A DNA stretch of 35,543 nt from Nocardioidaceae bacterium (GTDB taxonomy: Bacteria; Actinomycetota; Actinomycetes; Propionibacteriales; Nocardioidaceae): assembly GCA_009780515.1 (NCBI GenBank), contig WQZX01000034.1:1-35543 (forward strand), given 5' to 3'. Both the position numbers and the translations under genes were made by a program. Positions 24,787 through 33,500 of the stretch are shown here, piece after piece. Within the stretch, counting starts at the first letter, position 1. Each line of letters opens with the position of its first letter. The notes beneath the pieces are model-generated. The model did no database searches. It worked only from the letters and a program-made list of their open reading frames with translations, and was not told where the DNA came from.

Positions 24787-27700
24787 GTGACGCAGTCGTC
24801 AGACCAGCAGTCCACCACCTCCAACGGCGCAGGCGCGCCCTCGGGGACCGACTTCGGGGCCAACGAGTGGTTGGTCGAGGAGATGCGGTCCCGGTTCGAG
24901 GACGACCCGTCCAGCGTCGACCCGGCGTGGGCGTCGTACTTCAAGGGCAACGGCGCCGGCAACGGCTCCACCGGCAACGGCAAGCCGCGGCCGAGCAACA
25001 GCGACGCGGCGCCCGCCGCGGCCCGCCCGACCTCGACCGCGACCCCGGCCAAGTCCTCTCCCGCTGCGGCGAAGCAGGCCGAGGAGTCGCCCTCGACCGG
25101 CAGCATCCCGGTCCCGAAGGCGCAGTCGGCGCGCCACGTGAGCCCCGCGGCCAAGACGATGCCGTCGGCCGCGACGCCCGAGAGCAAGCCGACCCCGAAG
25201 GACGCGCCGAAGCCGGCACCGGTCGCCGCCAAGGACGAGCCGACGATGACGCCGCTGCGCGGCATCCCCGCCGCGACGGCGAAGAACATGGACATCTCGC
25301 TGTCCGTGCCCACCGCGACCTCGGTCCGCAACATCCCGGTCAAGCTGCTCTGGGACAACCGGATCGTCATCAACAGCCACCTCAAGCGCGCGCGAGGCGG
25401 CAAGGTCTCCTTCACCCACCTGATCGGCTACGCCATCGTGCGGGCGATCCGGTCGATGCCGGAGATGAACAACACCTTCGCCGAGGTCGACGGCAAGCCG
25501 ACCATGGTCACGCCGGCCCACGTCAACCTGGGCCTCGCGATCGACCAGCAGAAGCCGGACGGCTCACGCCAGCTGGTCGCGCCCTCGATCAAGGCGACGG
25601 AGTCGATGGACTTCGCGCAGTTCTGGACGGCGTACGAGGACATCGTGCGCAAGGCCAAGGACAACAAGCTGACGATGGAGGACTACTCCGGCACGACCGT
25701 CAGCCTCACCAACGTCGGCGGCATCGGCACCAACAACTCCGTGCCGCGCCTGATGCAGGGCCAGGCCGCCATCATCGGCGTCGGCTCGATGGACTACCCG
25801 CCCGAGTTCCAGGGCGCGTCCGAGGACACCATCTCGCGCAACGCCATCTCGCGGATCATGACGATGACGTCGACCTACGACCACCGCGTGATCCAGGGCG
25901 CCCAGTCCGGCGAGTTCCTGCGCCAGGTGCACCAGTACCTCCTGGGCAACGACGACTTCTACGACGACATCTTCCGGTCGCTGCGGATCCCCTACGAGCC
26001 GATCCGCTGGAACGCCGACATCGCGACCTCGCACGACGACGAGATCGACAAGCAGGCCCGGATCCTGGAGCTGATCCACGCCTACCGGGTCCGCGGCCAC
26101 CTGATGGCCGACACCGACCCGCTGGAGTACAAGCAGCGCTCGCACCCCGACCTGCGGATCGAGTCGCACGGCCTGACCCTGTGGGACCTCGACCGCGAGT
26201 TCCCCGTCGGCAACTTCGGCGGCTCGGCGCGGCGGTTCATGAAGCTGCGCGACATCCTCGGCATCCTGCGCGACTCCTACTGCCGCACCACCGGCATCGA
26301 GTACATGCACATCATGGATCCCGACCAGCGTCGCTGGATCCAGGAGCGGGTCGAGCAGCCGCACAGCAAGATGCCCCGTGAGGAGCAGCTGCGGATCCTG
26401 CTCAAGCTCAACCAGGCCGAGGCGTTCGAGACCTTCCTGCAGACGAAGTTCGTCGGCCAGAAGCGCTTCTCCCTCGAGGGCGGCGAGACCACCATCCCGG
26501 TCGTCGACGAGATCGCCGAGGCTGCCGCGCAGACGGGTCTCGACGAGGTCTGCATCGGCATGGCCCACCGCGGCCGGCTGAACATGCTCGCCAACATCGT
26601 CGGCAAGTCCTACAACCAGATCTTCCGCGAGTTCGAGGGCAACATCGACCCGCGCACGGTCCAGGGCTCCGGCGACGTGAAGTACCACCTCGGCGCCGAC
26701 GGCACCTTCGTCGCCGGCACCGGCGAGACCATCGCGGTGTCCGTCGCGGCCAACCCCTCCCACCTCGAGACCGTCGACCCCGTACTCGAGGGCATCGCCC
26801 GCGCCAAGCAGGACGTCCTCGACAAGGGCCAGGAGTTCCCGGTCCTGCCGCTGCTCATCCACGGTGACGCGGCGTTCGCCGGCCAGGGCGTGGTCGCGGA
26901 GACGCTCAACCTGTCCCAGCTGCGCGGTTACCGCACCGGCGGCACGATCCACCTGGTCATCAACAACCAGGTCGGCTTCACCACCGCCCCCGCCGCGTCG
27001 CGCTCGTCGCTCTACGCGACCGACGTCGCCCGCATGGTGCAGGCGCCGATCTTCCACGTGAACGGCGACGACCCCGAGGCGTGCATCCGCGTCGCACGGC
27101 TCGCGTTCGAGTACCGCCAGGCCTTCCACAAGGACGTCGTCATCGACCTCGTCTGCTACCGCCGCCGCGGTCACAACGAGGGCGACGACCCGAGCTACAC
27201 CCAGCCGCTGATGTACGACCTGATCGAGCAGAAGCGCTCGGTGCGCAAGCTCTACACCGAGTCCCTCATCGGTCGTGGCGACATCACGATCGAGGAGGCC
27301 GAGCAGGTCCTCCGCGACTACCAGCAGCAGCTGGAGCGGGTGTTCACCGAGGTGCGCGAGGCGGACGCCAAGCCCGACGAGTGGACGACGGTGCCGGACT
27401 ACCCGGAGAAGCTCGCCACCGAGGCGACGACCGCGGTCGAGACCGAGGTGCTCAAGCGGATCGCCGACTCCTACGTCACGCCTCCGGACGGCTTCACCGT
27501 CCACCCGAAGGTCATGCCGCAGCTGCAGCGTCGCGCCAACGCGATCGCCAACGGCCCGATCGACTGGGGCACCGGCGAGATGCTCGCGTTCGGCTCGCTG
27601 CTGATGGAGGGCCGTCCGGTCCGCCTGGCCGGCCAGGACAGCCGCCGCGGCACCTTCGTGCAGCGGTTCGCCACCATCATCGACCGGGTCAACGCCGACG

Positions 27701-28572
27701 AGTGGACGCCGCTGTCCAACCTGACCGAGGACCAGGCGAAGTTCTTCCCGTACGACTCACTGCTCAGCGAGTACGCCGCGCTCGGCTTCGAGTACGGCTA
27801 CTCCGTGGCCCGTCCCGAGGCGCTCGTGCTGTGGGAGGCGCAGTTCGGCGACTTCGTCAACGGCGCCCAGTCGGTCATCGACGAGTACATCTCGGCCGGC
27901 AAGACCAAGTGGGGCCAGGACTCCGGTGTCGTACTGCTGCTCCCGCACGGCTACGAGGGACAGGGAGCCGACCACTCCTCCGCCCGGATCGAGCGGTTCT
28001 TGACGCTGTGTGCCGACGAGGCGATGGTCGTCGCCCAGCCGAGCACGCCGGCGTCGTACTTCCACCTGCTGCGGCGCCACGCCCTGGGCAGCGACCACAA
28101 GCCGCTGATCGTCTTCACGCCGAAGTCGATGCTCAAGCGCAAGGAGGCTGCCTCGCAGCCCGACGACTTCACCTCGGGCGAGTTCCGCCCGGTGATCGGC
28201 GACCCGACGGTCGACCCGGCCAAGGTGAGGACGGTGCTGCTGGTCTCGGGCCGCCTGACCTGGGACCTCGTGGTCAACCGCACCAAGACCGAGCGCGACG
28301 ACGTCGCGATCGTCCGCGTGGAGCAGCTCTACCCGTGGCCGACGCAGGCGCTGAAGGAGGAGCTCGCCAAGTACCCCGACGCCGTCGTCCGGTGGGTGCA
28401 GGACGAGCCCTACAACCAGGGTCCTTGGCCGTCGTTCCACCTCAACGTGGTGCCCGACCTCGGCCGGGAGATCGAGCCGATCACCCGACCTGCGTCGTCC
28501 ACCACCGCGGTCGGCACGGTCAAGCGGCACATGGCCGAGAACACCGAGCTGCTCGAGCGGGCGTTCGGCTGA
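24787..28572 (+). CDS. kgd: Multifunctional 2-oxoglutarate metabolism enzyme (Kgd, OGDH E1 with E2-type domain)
   Basis: A 1261-residue actinobacterial enzyme joining E1 and E2-catalytic parts of 2-oxoglutarate dehydrogenase; Mycobacterium Kgd is about 1230. Order: N-terminal helix [17 protein letters not shown] (about 18-46), an Ala/Pro/Lys linker (50-150), an acyltransferase domain (about 155-395) with catalytic His366 in [10 protein letters not shown] and no lipoyl domain, then the thiamine-diphosphate E1 part with MAHRGRLNM (near 592), [14 protein letters not shown] (near 692) and [15 protein letters not shown]. In relatives it is inhibited by the FHA protein GarA (family knowledge). The GTG start gives the conserved N-terminus. 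The 203 bases upstream hold a possible -10 (TAGCCT, 24687-24692) but nothing firm. Confidence 0.97.
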   Translation: MTQSSDQQSTTSNGAGAPSGTDFGANEWLVEEMRSRFEDDPSSVDPAWASYFKGNGAGNGSTGNGKPRPSNSDAAPAAARPTSTATPAKSSPAAAKQAEESPSTGSIPVPKAQSARHVSPAAKTMPSAATPESKPTPKDAPKPAPVAAKDEPTMTPLRGIPAATAKNMDISLSVPTATSVRNIPVKLLWDNRIVINSHLKRARGGKVSFTHLIGYAIVRAIRSMPEMNNTFAEVDGKPTMVTPAHVNLGLAIDQQKPDGSRQLVAPSIKATESMDFAQFWTAYEDIVRKAKDNKLTMEDYSGTTVSLTNVGGIGTNNSVPRLMQGQAAIIGVGSMDYPPEFQGASEDTISRNAISRIMTMTSTYDHRVIQGAQSGEFLRQVHQYLLGNDDFYDDIFRSLRIPYEPIRWNADIATSHDDEIDKQARILELIHAYRVRGHLMADTDPLEYKQRSHPDLRIESHGLTLWDLDREFPVGNFGGSARRFMKLRDILGILRDSYCRTTGIEYMHIMDPDQRRWIQERVEQPHSKMPREEQLRILLKLNQAEAFETFLQTKFVGQKRFSLEGGETTIPVVDEIAEAAAQTGLDEVCIGMAHRGRLNMLANIVGKSYNQIFREFEGNIDPRTVQGSGDVKYHLGADGTFVAGTGETIAVSVAANPSHLETVDPVLEGIARAKQDVLDKGQEFPVLPLLIHGDAAFAGQGVVAETLNLSQLRGYRTGGTIHLVINNQVGFTTAPAASRSSLYATDVARMVQAPIFHVNGDDPEACIRVARLAFEYRQAFHKDVVIDLVCYRRRGHNEGDDPSYTQPLMYDLIEQKRSVRKLYTESLIGRGDITIEEAEQVLRDYQQQLERVFTEVREADAKPDEWTTVPDYPEKLATEATTAVETEVLKRIADSYVTPPDGFTVHPKVMPQLQRRANAIANGPIDWGTGEMLAFGSLLMEGRPVRLAGQDSRRGTFVQRFATIIDRVNADEWTPLSNLTEDQAKFFPYDSLLSEYAALGFEYGYSVARPEALVLWEAQFGDFVNGAQSVIDEYISAGKTKWGQDSGVVLLLPHGYEGQGADHSSARIERFLTLCADEAMVVAQPSTPASYFHLLRRHALGSDHKPLIVFTPKSMLKRKEAASQPDDFTSGEFRPVIGDPTVDPAKVRTVLLVSGRLTWDLVVNRTKTERDDVAIVRVEQLYPWPTQALKEELAKYPDAVVRWVQDEPYNQGPWPSFHLNVVPDLGREIEPITRPASSTTAVGTVKRHMAENTELLERAFG

Positions 28573-28573
28573 G

Positions 28574-28604
28574 CGTGACCGCCCGAGGAACGAGGACGGT
28601 CACG
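28574..28604 (+). terminator. Possible terminator after kgd
   Basis: An 8-bp perfect inverted repeat, CGTGACCG against CGGTCACG, with a 15-base loop, immediately after the kgd stop. It has no T-run and is weaker than the other hairpins in the window. Confidence 0.4.
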
Positions 28605-28671
28605 ACCTCAGGCAGGTCGAGCGAGCTCGCGGCCGCGGGTCGAGACCCAGTTCGCTAGGTAGGACATCAGC

Positions 28672-28848
28672 GTGTACTTCACCGACAGAGGCATCGAGGA
28701 GCTCGAGCAGCGCCGGGGCGACGAGGAGGTCACCTTGGCGTGGCTGGCCGAGCGACTGATCGAGTTCGTGGACGTCAACCCGGAGTTCGAGAACCCGATC
28801 GAGCGCTTCGCGACCTGGTTGGCACGCCTCGACGACCCTGACGACTGA
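28672..28848 (+). CDS. DUF6104 family small protein
   Basis: A 58-residue protein starting VYFTDRGIEELEQRRGDEEV, with a hydrophobic middle (TLAWLAERLIEFVDVNPEFE) and ending in TWLARLDDPDD. It matches the short DUF6104 family found in Streptomyces and relatives, which has no known function. The GTG start has AGGA seven bases upstream. It lies 99 bases after kgd in the same direction. It is very acidic and looks all-helical, so a regulatory or binding role is conceivable, but nothing in the sequence proves it. Confidence 0.75.
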   Translation: MYFTDRGIEELEQRRGDEEVTLAWLAERLIEFVDVNPEFENPIERFATWLARLDDPDD

Positions 28849-28869
28849 GCCGGCCTGACGCTCTGACGC

Positions 28870-28881
28870 TAGGGTCGGAGC
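28870..28881 (+). promoter_or_regulatory. Leaderless promoter of gene 28882
   Basis: TAGGGT (28870-28875), six bases, then the GTG start; no Shine-Dalgarno pairing is needed at this spacing. Same layout as hom, argS and tetR. Confidence 0.45.
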
Positions 28882-29562
28882 GTGCCTGACGACGCCGGCC
28901 CGGCCCTGATCTCGTACGCCGAGTGGGGTGAGCGCTTCTTCGCGACCGCCGTCACCCAGGAGCGTGTGATGGCCGGCATCGACGCGCTCGCCGGCCGGCC
29001 TATCGACGTCGGCCCGTTGGGCGTGGGTCCGGGCCGGGTCGTGAAGGTGACCGCCAAGGGCAGCATCGGACGGGCCGTCGGCCGCCGTGTCGGCGACTCC
29101 CCCATCGTCTTCCACGTCGACCTGCCGGTCGACCTCGCCTTCACGATCGACCTCGGCGTCGACAAGCAGCGCTTCGACGCCGCCCTGAACCTGCCGCTGG
29201 TGCTGACCGCCCGGGGCCGCGACGACCTGTTCATCGAGATCGTCGTGACACCACCGAAGCCGGCCGAGATCCAGGTCCGGCTGGAGGCCAAGGGCCTGCG
29301 GGCGTCGGTGATGGCACGTGCCGCGAAGGTCGAGGCGGAGCTGCGCCGCTTCGTGGCCAAGTACGTCGCCCGCGAGGTGGAGAAGCCGGCGATCGCCGAG
29401 GCGCGGCTCATCGACGTGGGCGCGGCGATCGACCGGGCCGCGGGCGGTCTCGTGCCGACGCCCGACGACACGGAGCTGGACGCCATGGCCGGCGACCTCT
29501 CGACCGCGCTCGGCACCGAGATCACCGCAACGGCGGACCAGTTCCTGGAGGAAGAGTCGTGA
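28882..29562 (+). CDS. Conserved-looking protein of unknown function
   Basis: 226 residues, not recognised. No signal peptide or membrane helix. A short helical start (ALISYAEWGERFFATAVTQERV) is followed by a beta-rich body (about 50-150) with alternating strands (VVKVTAKGSIGR, IVFHVDLPVDLAFTIDLGVD, FIEIVVTPPKPAEIQVRLEAKG) and then a charged helix (ARAAKVEAELRRFVAKYVAREVEK). The pattern recalls lipid-binding tubular folds such as the DUF2993/LmeA group, but I see no firm signature. It is joined to the next gene by a GTGA overlap, so the two products probably act together. Confidence 0.8.
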   Translation: MPDDAGPALISYAEWGERFFATAVTQERVMAGIDALAGRPIDVGPLGVGPGRVVKVTAKGSIGRAVGRRVGDSPIVFHVDLPVDLAFTIDLGVDKQRFDAALNLPLVLTARGRDDLFIEIVVTPPKPAEIQVRLEAKGLRASVMARAAKVEAELRRFVAKYVAREVEKPAIAEARLIDVGAAIDRAAGGLVPTPDDTELDAMAGDLSTALGTEITATADQFLEEES

Positions 29563-30167
29563 GCGCGGCGTACCCTCCGGCGCCGTGGCGGATGCACGGA
29601 TCGCTGTGGCTGAGCGTGTTCCGGCTCCGCGACGACGTCGACGAGCGCCACCCCGCCGGCACGTACGGCGTCGCGCTGGTCGACTACCGCGAACCCAGCC
29701 CGCTGACGTACGGCGAGCTGCTGCTCGCCCGCACCACGACCAACCGCGCCGGCAAGGGCGCGGTCACGATCACCGACATCTGGGTCGACTCCCCCGCCTC
29801 ACGCGCCGGCGGGCGCGAGCTGTGGGCGATCCCGAAGGAGCTGTGCGACTTCGACTACGAGACCAGCCACCGCGGCCCGGTCAGCTCGACGCGCTGGACC
29901 GCCTCCGTCGAGCGTCGCCCGATCGTCGAGGCGTCCTTCACCGACGTCTCGCGGGGCGCGCTCCGGGTTCCGTTCAAGGGCCTGGTCGAGCAGCCCGGCA
30001 TCCCCGACCACCCGCAGACCGCCGACGTGAGCATGACGGGCACCGCCAAGGCACTGCCGTGCCGCGGTCGCTGGAGCTTCAACGCCGACGGTCCCCTCGC
30101 GTTCCTGCGCGGGGCCCGCCAGCTGGGATCGTTCCGGATGGCCGGCTTCCGGCTCGACTTCGCCTGA
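29559..30167 (+). CDS. Acetoacetate decarboxylase-like protein
   Basis: A 202-residue protein with the acetoacetate decarboxylase (ADC) superfamily pattern: N-terminal PPAPWRMHGSLWLSVF, Glu53 in TYGELLLART, and VDSPASRAGGRELWAIPKELCDF. Lys93 of IPKE aligns with the Schiff-base lysine of ADC, but true decarboxylases have a Lys-Lys pair (GFPKK-type) that lowers the pKa; here the second residue is Glu. Decarboxylase activity is therefore doubtful, and a different Schiff-base reaction or a binding role is possible. It is translationally coupled to the upstream unknown gene. Confidence 0.75.
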   Translation: MSAAYPPAPWRMHGSLWLSVFRLRDDVDERHPAGTYGVALVDYREPSPLTYGELLLARTTTNRAGKGAVTITDIWVDSPASRAGGRELWAIPKELCDFDYETSHRGPVSSTRWTASVERRPIVEASFTDVSRGALRVPFKGLVEQPGIPDHPQTADVSMTGTAKALPCRGRWSFNADGPLAFLRGARQLGSFRMAGFRLDFA

Positions 30168-30225
30168 CCGCCTCACCGGCGGATCCCGCGCGCCCGTCGG
30201 GCGGCGATGGTGGAACCTTGGGGAC

Positions 30226-30777
30226 ATGTGGAACGACCTCATGCACCTCCAGGTGACGCCCGCCGACAAGATCATCCGGACCCTCGCCGTCTACGTGGCG
30301 CTGGCGATCATCCTGCGACTCGTGGGCAAGAGGGACCTCGCCCAGCTCAACACCTTCGACCTGGTGGTGATGCTCGTGCTCTCCAACGTCGTGCAGAACG
30401 CCATCATCGGTCCCGACAACTCGCTCCTCGGCGGCCTCCTCGGGGCGGTGGTGCTCGTCGGGGCCAACGCCGGCGTCGTCCGGCTGATCCGGCACTCGGA
30501 CCGGGTCGCAGGCCTGCTCGAGGGGAGGTCGACGATCTTGGTCCGCGACGGCGAGTGGGACGAGCACGCGCTCCGAGCCGAGGGCCTGCGCCGCGCCGAC
30601 GTCGATGCCGCGCTGCGCCGCCAGAACGCCAACTCCGTCCGCGAGGTCCAGAGGGCGTCCATCGAGCCGGGTGGGGTGATCGTGGCCACGCTCCTCCCCC
30701 AGGAGCAGCCGGCCACCGCAGGCGACGTCGCCCGGCTGGAGGCCAAGCTCGACGCCCTGCTCGCCACGCGGGAGTGA
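30226..30777 (+). CDS. DUF421 (YetF-type) membrane protein
   Basis: A 183-residue protein with three membrane segments at the N-terminus (about 17-35, 43-60, 65-84) and a cytoplasmic C-terminal domain. The domain carries the family features: DGEWDEHALRAEGLRRADVDAALRRQN, then SVREVQRASIEPGGVIVAT. The function of the YetF/DUF421 family is not settled. The start is ATG; GGGGA lies just before it. It stands alone between the ADC-like gene (58-base gap) and a convergent small gene. Confidence 0.85.
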   Translation: MWNDLMHLQVTPADKIIRTLAVYVALAIILRLVGKRDLAQLNTFDLVVMLVLSNVVQNAIIGPDNSLLGGLLGAVVLVGANAGVVRLIRHSDRVAGLLEGRSTILVRDGEWDEHALRAEGLRRADVDAALRRQNANSVREVQRASIEPGGVIVATLLPQEQPATAGDVARLEAKLDALLATRE

Positions 30778-30823
30778 GGCCGTCACCCGGCCCGCCCGTC
30801 GGCGTACGGCCCGTGCGAGGACC

Positions 30824-31069
30824 TCAGCCCACGTCGTCCGGTACGTCGGTGTCGCCGCCGGCCGCGTTGTCGGCTCGTGCGCGGCGGGCCGCGTCGCTGA
30901 TCTCGAACAGCTCGGTGGCCAGACCGCCCAGGGTCTTCGCGACCTCGCCGACGGCGTCGATGACCACGCCGGTGGCGTGGCCTACGGCGTGGACCGTGGC
31001 CTCGAAGCCGTCCTGGAGGGCGTCCTTGCCGATCTCGGCGTTGCTCAGGTGGTCGCGGCCGTCGCTCAT
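30824..31069 (-). CDS. Small acidic protein downstream of the desaturase
   Basis: An 81-residue protein that I do not recognise. The middle (GKDALQDGFEATVHAVGHATGVVIDAVGEVAKTLGGLATELFEISDAARRARAD) forms long amphipathic helices, and the C-terminus is acidic (GGDTDVPDDVG). There is no signal peptide. The ATG at 31069 has AGGAG nine bases upstream, supporting real translation, and it lies 23 bases after the desaturase stop in the same direction, so it is probably the third gene of that operon. A membrane-surface or desaturase-partner role is a guess. Confidence 0.6.
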   Translation of the reverse strand: MSDGRDHLSNAEIGKDALQDGFEATVHAVGHATGVVIDAVGEVAKTLGGLATELFEISDAARRARADNAAGGDTDVPDDVG

Positions 31070-31092
31070 GTCGTCATTCTCCTGCCTGCAGG

Positions 31093-32214
31093 TCAGGCGG
31101 CCAAGGTCGAGTCGGTCACGCCGGTGACCGGGGCGACCTCCGCCTCGCCGCCGGGGAGCGCATAGCGACAGATCTTCTTCGCCACGCTCCACAACTGCTT
31201 GCCCAGCGAGCCGGTGTTGTACGGCAGGCCGTAGCGCTCGCAGATGTCGCGGATCTCGGGCGCGATCTCCGGGTAGCGGCGCGCCGGCAGGTCGGGGAAC
31301 AGGTGGTGCTCGATCTGGTGCGACAGGTTGCCGCTCATGACGTGGAAGGTCTTGCCGCCGCTGATGTTCGCCGAGCCGAGCATCTGGCGGAGGTACCACT
31401 GGCCGCGGCTCTCGTCCTCGGTCTCCTCGACCGAGAACGACGCCACGCCCGAGGGGAAGTGGCCGCAGAAGATGATGTTGAAGGACCAGATGTTGCGGAC
31501 CAGGTTGGCCGTCGCGTTGCCGAGGAACGTCAGCGGGAAGAGCGGTCCGGTCAGCGCCGGGAAGATGACGTAGTCCTTGAGCGCCTGGCGGCGGATCTTG
31601 CGCATCAGGCCCGGGTAGAGCGGCTTGTTGTCCGCGAAGGTCCGCTTGCCCGAGACGATGTTCTCGACCTCGAGGTCGTGCAGCGCGACGCCCCACTGGA
31701 AGAACGTCATCAGCAGGAACGCGTAGACGGGGTTGCCCAGGTAGTAGGGGTGCCACTTCTGGTCGGGGTCCATCCGCAGGATGCCGTAGCCCACGTCGCG
31801 GTCCTTGCCGACGATGTTGGTGAACGTGTGGTGGATGTAGTTGTGGGAGTACTTCCACTGCTCACCGGGGCAGACGGTGTCCCAGTCGAACATCCGCGAG
31901 TTGAGGTGCGGGTCGCCCATCCAGTCGTACTGCCCGTGCATGACGTTGTGGCCGATCTCCATGTTGTCGAGGATCTTGGAGATCGACAGGCAGGCGACGG
32001 CCGGCAGCCAGCCGGCGACGGGCAGGTAGAACAGCGCGCGGCCGCTGACCTCGAACAGGCGCTGCGCCTTCACGATCTTGTGCAGGTAGGCGGCGTCCTC
32101 CTCGCCCAGGTCGGCGATGATGCGCTGACGGATCGCGTCGAGCTCGGTGCCGAGCTCCTCGATCTGCTCCTTCGTCAGGCCGTGGTACGTCGTCTCCTCG
32201 GTCACTGTGGTCAT
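31093..32214 (-). CDS. Membrane fatty-acid (acyl-CoA) desaturase, DesA3-like
   Basis: Di-iron membrane desaturase; 373 residues. All three histidine boxes are present: HNVMH (89-93), HNYIHH (124-129) and HQIEHH (299-304). Membrane segments lie at about 60-80, 160-180 and 215-255. The sequence is close to the acyl-CoA desaturase group that includes M. tuberculosis DesA3, which receives electrons from an oxidoreductase encoded beside it; the same pairing is seen here. The ATG has AGGAG seven bases upstream, just after the ferredoxin reductase stop (12-base gap). It is probably repressed by the divergent TetR protein. Confidence 0.93.
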   Translation of the reverse strand: MTTVTEETTYHGLTKEQIEELGTELDAIRQRIIADLGEEDAAYLHKIVKAQRLFEVSGRALFYLPVAGWLPAVACLSISKILDNMEIGHNVMHGQYDWMGDPHLNSRMFDWDTVCPGEQWKYSHNYIHHTFTNIVGKDRDVGYGILRMDPDQKWHPYYLGNPVYAFLLMTFFQWGVALHDLEVENIVSGKRTFADNKPLYPGLMRKIRRQALKDYVIFPALTGPLFPLTFLGNATANLVRNIWSFNIIFCGHFPSGVASFSVEETEDESRGQWYLRQMLGSANISGGKTFHVMSGNLSHQIEHHLFPDLPARRYPEIAPEIRDICERYGLPYNTGSLGKQLWSVAKKICRYALPGGEAEVAPVTGVTDSTLAA

Positions 32215-32226
32215 CTCGAGACTCCT

Positions 32227-33372
32227 CTACAGGTCGATGTGGCAGTCGCCGGCGGCCGCGCTGACGCAGAGACGGATCTCCTCGTCGTGCAGCGACGACT
32301 CCTCGCCGGTCAGGACGTTGCGGACGGTGCCGCTGGACTTGGTGCGGGCGCAGGAGAAGCAGATGCCCATCCGGCAGCCCGACTCGGGGTTGAGGCCGAG
32401 GGCCTCGGCCTGCTCGAGCAACGTCCCGCCGTCGTTGGCGACGCTGGCGCCGCTGCGGGTGAAGGTGACCTCGCCCTCCGGCTCGTCGCTGGTCGACGCC
32501 GCACGCAGCACGGCCGGCTTGAAGAACTCCATCCGCAGCTTGGGCGAGAGCACGCCGTCGCGGGTGTACGCCTCGGTGACGAGCTCGACGAGGCCGGCGG
32601 GGCCGCACAGGTAGGTGTCGAGGTCGTGGAAGTCGCCCACGATGCGGCGCAGGCCGAACTCGCTGAACAGGTCGCCGTGGTGCAGGTGCACCGCGACGCC
32701 GTTGTCCGCGTCGGCGATCTGCTGAAGCTCCTCGGCGAAGATCTGGTCCTCGGGGCTGCGGGCGTAGTGGACGAACGTGACCTTGCGGCCGGCGTGGCCG
32801 TCGTACCCGTCGCGGAGAAGGGTGCGCACCATCGACATCGCGGGGGTGATGCCGGAGCCGCCGGTGATGAACAGCAGGTGGTTGTTGGTCGGGGTCGCGG
32901 GCGACTCGTCGAGCGTGAACTCCCCCTGCGCCTGGCCGAGGTGCAGGATCTCCCCCGGCTGCGCCCGCTCCACGAGGTACGACGACAGCTGCCCCTCCGC
33001 GTTGGAGCGGACCGTCAGGGTGATGGTCTCGCCCGGCACCGAGGCGGCGGAGGAGATCGTGAACGCCCGGGTCACGCGCTTGGCGCTGCCGGGCAGGTCG
33101 GCCCCGACGAGGACGTGCTGGCCCGCGCGGTGACCGCGCCAGGTGCTCGTGGGTCGCAGGGTGATGGTCGCGACGGGCGCACCGGCCGTGTCGGTCTCAC
33201 GATGGATCGACTCGATCCGGGCGCGCACCTCGTGCGCCGCCCACATCGGGTTGAAGTGGGTGAGGTAGCTGTCGACTCCGTGCGGCGTGGCCAGCGCAGT
33301 CGCGAGGCGCGAGCGCAGGAGCCTTCCGCCGACCCGGGCCATCGGCCCCGGCCGATGTTCGAGGACCGTCAT
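32227..33372 (-). CDS. Ferredoxin reductase with plant-type 2Fe-2S domain (electron donor to the desaturase)
   Basis: A 381-residue flavoprotein. It has the FAD-binding RAFTIS (102-107, the RxYS-type motif), NAD(P)-binding LLFITGGSGITPAMSMV and YLCGPAGL, and a C-terminal 2Fe-2S domain with Cys333, Cys338, Cys341 and Cys369 (SGCRMGICFSC...C). This order (FAD, NAD, ferredoxin) matches the Rv3230c-type partner of DesA3. The ATG at 33372 is set by GAGAGGAG six bases upstream. It is the first gene of the minus-strand operon ferredoxin reductase-desaturase-small protein, and its promoter region carries a perfect palindrome. Confidence 0.93.
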   Translation of the reverse strand: MTVLEHRPGPMARVGGRLLRSRLATALATPHGVDSYLTHFNPMWAAHEVRARIESIHRETDTAGAPVATITLRPTSTWRGHRAGQHVLVGADLPGSAKRVTRAFTISSAASVPGETITLTVRSNAEGQLSSYLVERAQPGEILHLGQAQGEFTLDESPATPTNNHLLFITGGSGITPAMSMVRTLLRDGYDGHAGRKVTFVHYARSPEDQIFAEELQQIADADNGVAVHLHHGDLFSEFGLRRIVGDFHDLDTYLCGPAGLVELVTEAYTRDGVLSPKLRMEFFKPAVLRAASTSDEPEGEVTFTRSGASVANDGGTLLEQAEALGLNPESGCRMGICFSCARTKSSGTVRNVLTGEESSLHDEEIRLCVSAAAGDCHIDL

Positions 33373-33398
33373 CGCGGTCTCCTCTCGGTCGAGAATTC

Positions 33399-33418
33399 GG
33401 GTGTACATCCGTACACCC
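33399..33418. promoter_or_regulatory. Perfect palindrome, probable TetR operator of the desaturase operon
   Basis: GGGTGTAC-N4-GTACACCC, 8-base perfect arms, 27 bases before the ferredoxin reductase start. A weak minus-strand promoter (TTGGGT, 16 bases, GAATTC) would enclose it, so a bound repressor would block transcription. Confidence 0.65.
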
Positions 33419-33467
33419 AAAGACTCCCGCGCCGCCTGCGCACCGGTCAACAACCCGCTCGCGTGAC

Positions 33468-33485
33468 AGTGCACACATGTGCTCT
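33468..33485. promoter_or_regulatory. Second, imperfect palindrome near the tetR promoter
   Basis: AGTGCAC-N4-GTGCTCT, six of seven positions paired, immediately upstream of the tetR -10. It shares the GTG[T/C]AC half-site and N4 spacer with the palindrome at 33399-33418, which suggests one regulator binding both and controlling itself. Confidence 0.5.
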
Positions 33486-33488
33486 GAT

Positions 33489-33500
33489 TATGCTTGTCCC
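33489..33500 (+). promoter_or_regulatory. Leaderless promoter of the tetR gene
   Basis: TATGCT (33489-33494), then TGTCCC and the GTG at 33501, the same spacer and start codon as hom. GTGACA at 33463-33468 resembles a -35 but at 20 bases is far away. Confidence 0.5.

Noticed and set aside
25879..25896. Loss of the acyltransferase HRxxDG aspartate in Kgd (HRVIQG)
   Set aside because: I recall the same Gln in mycobacterial Kgd, so this is a family trait and not a defect.
33477..33500. ATG at 33477 as start of the TetR gene
   Set aside because: It lies in the second palindrome and upstream of the probable transcription start; the GTG at 33501 fits the leaderless layout and the usual TetR N-terminus.
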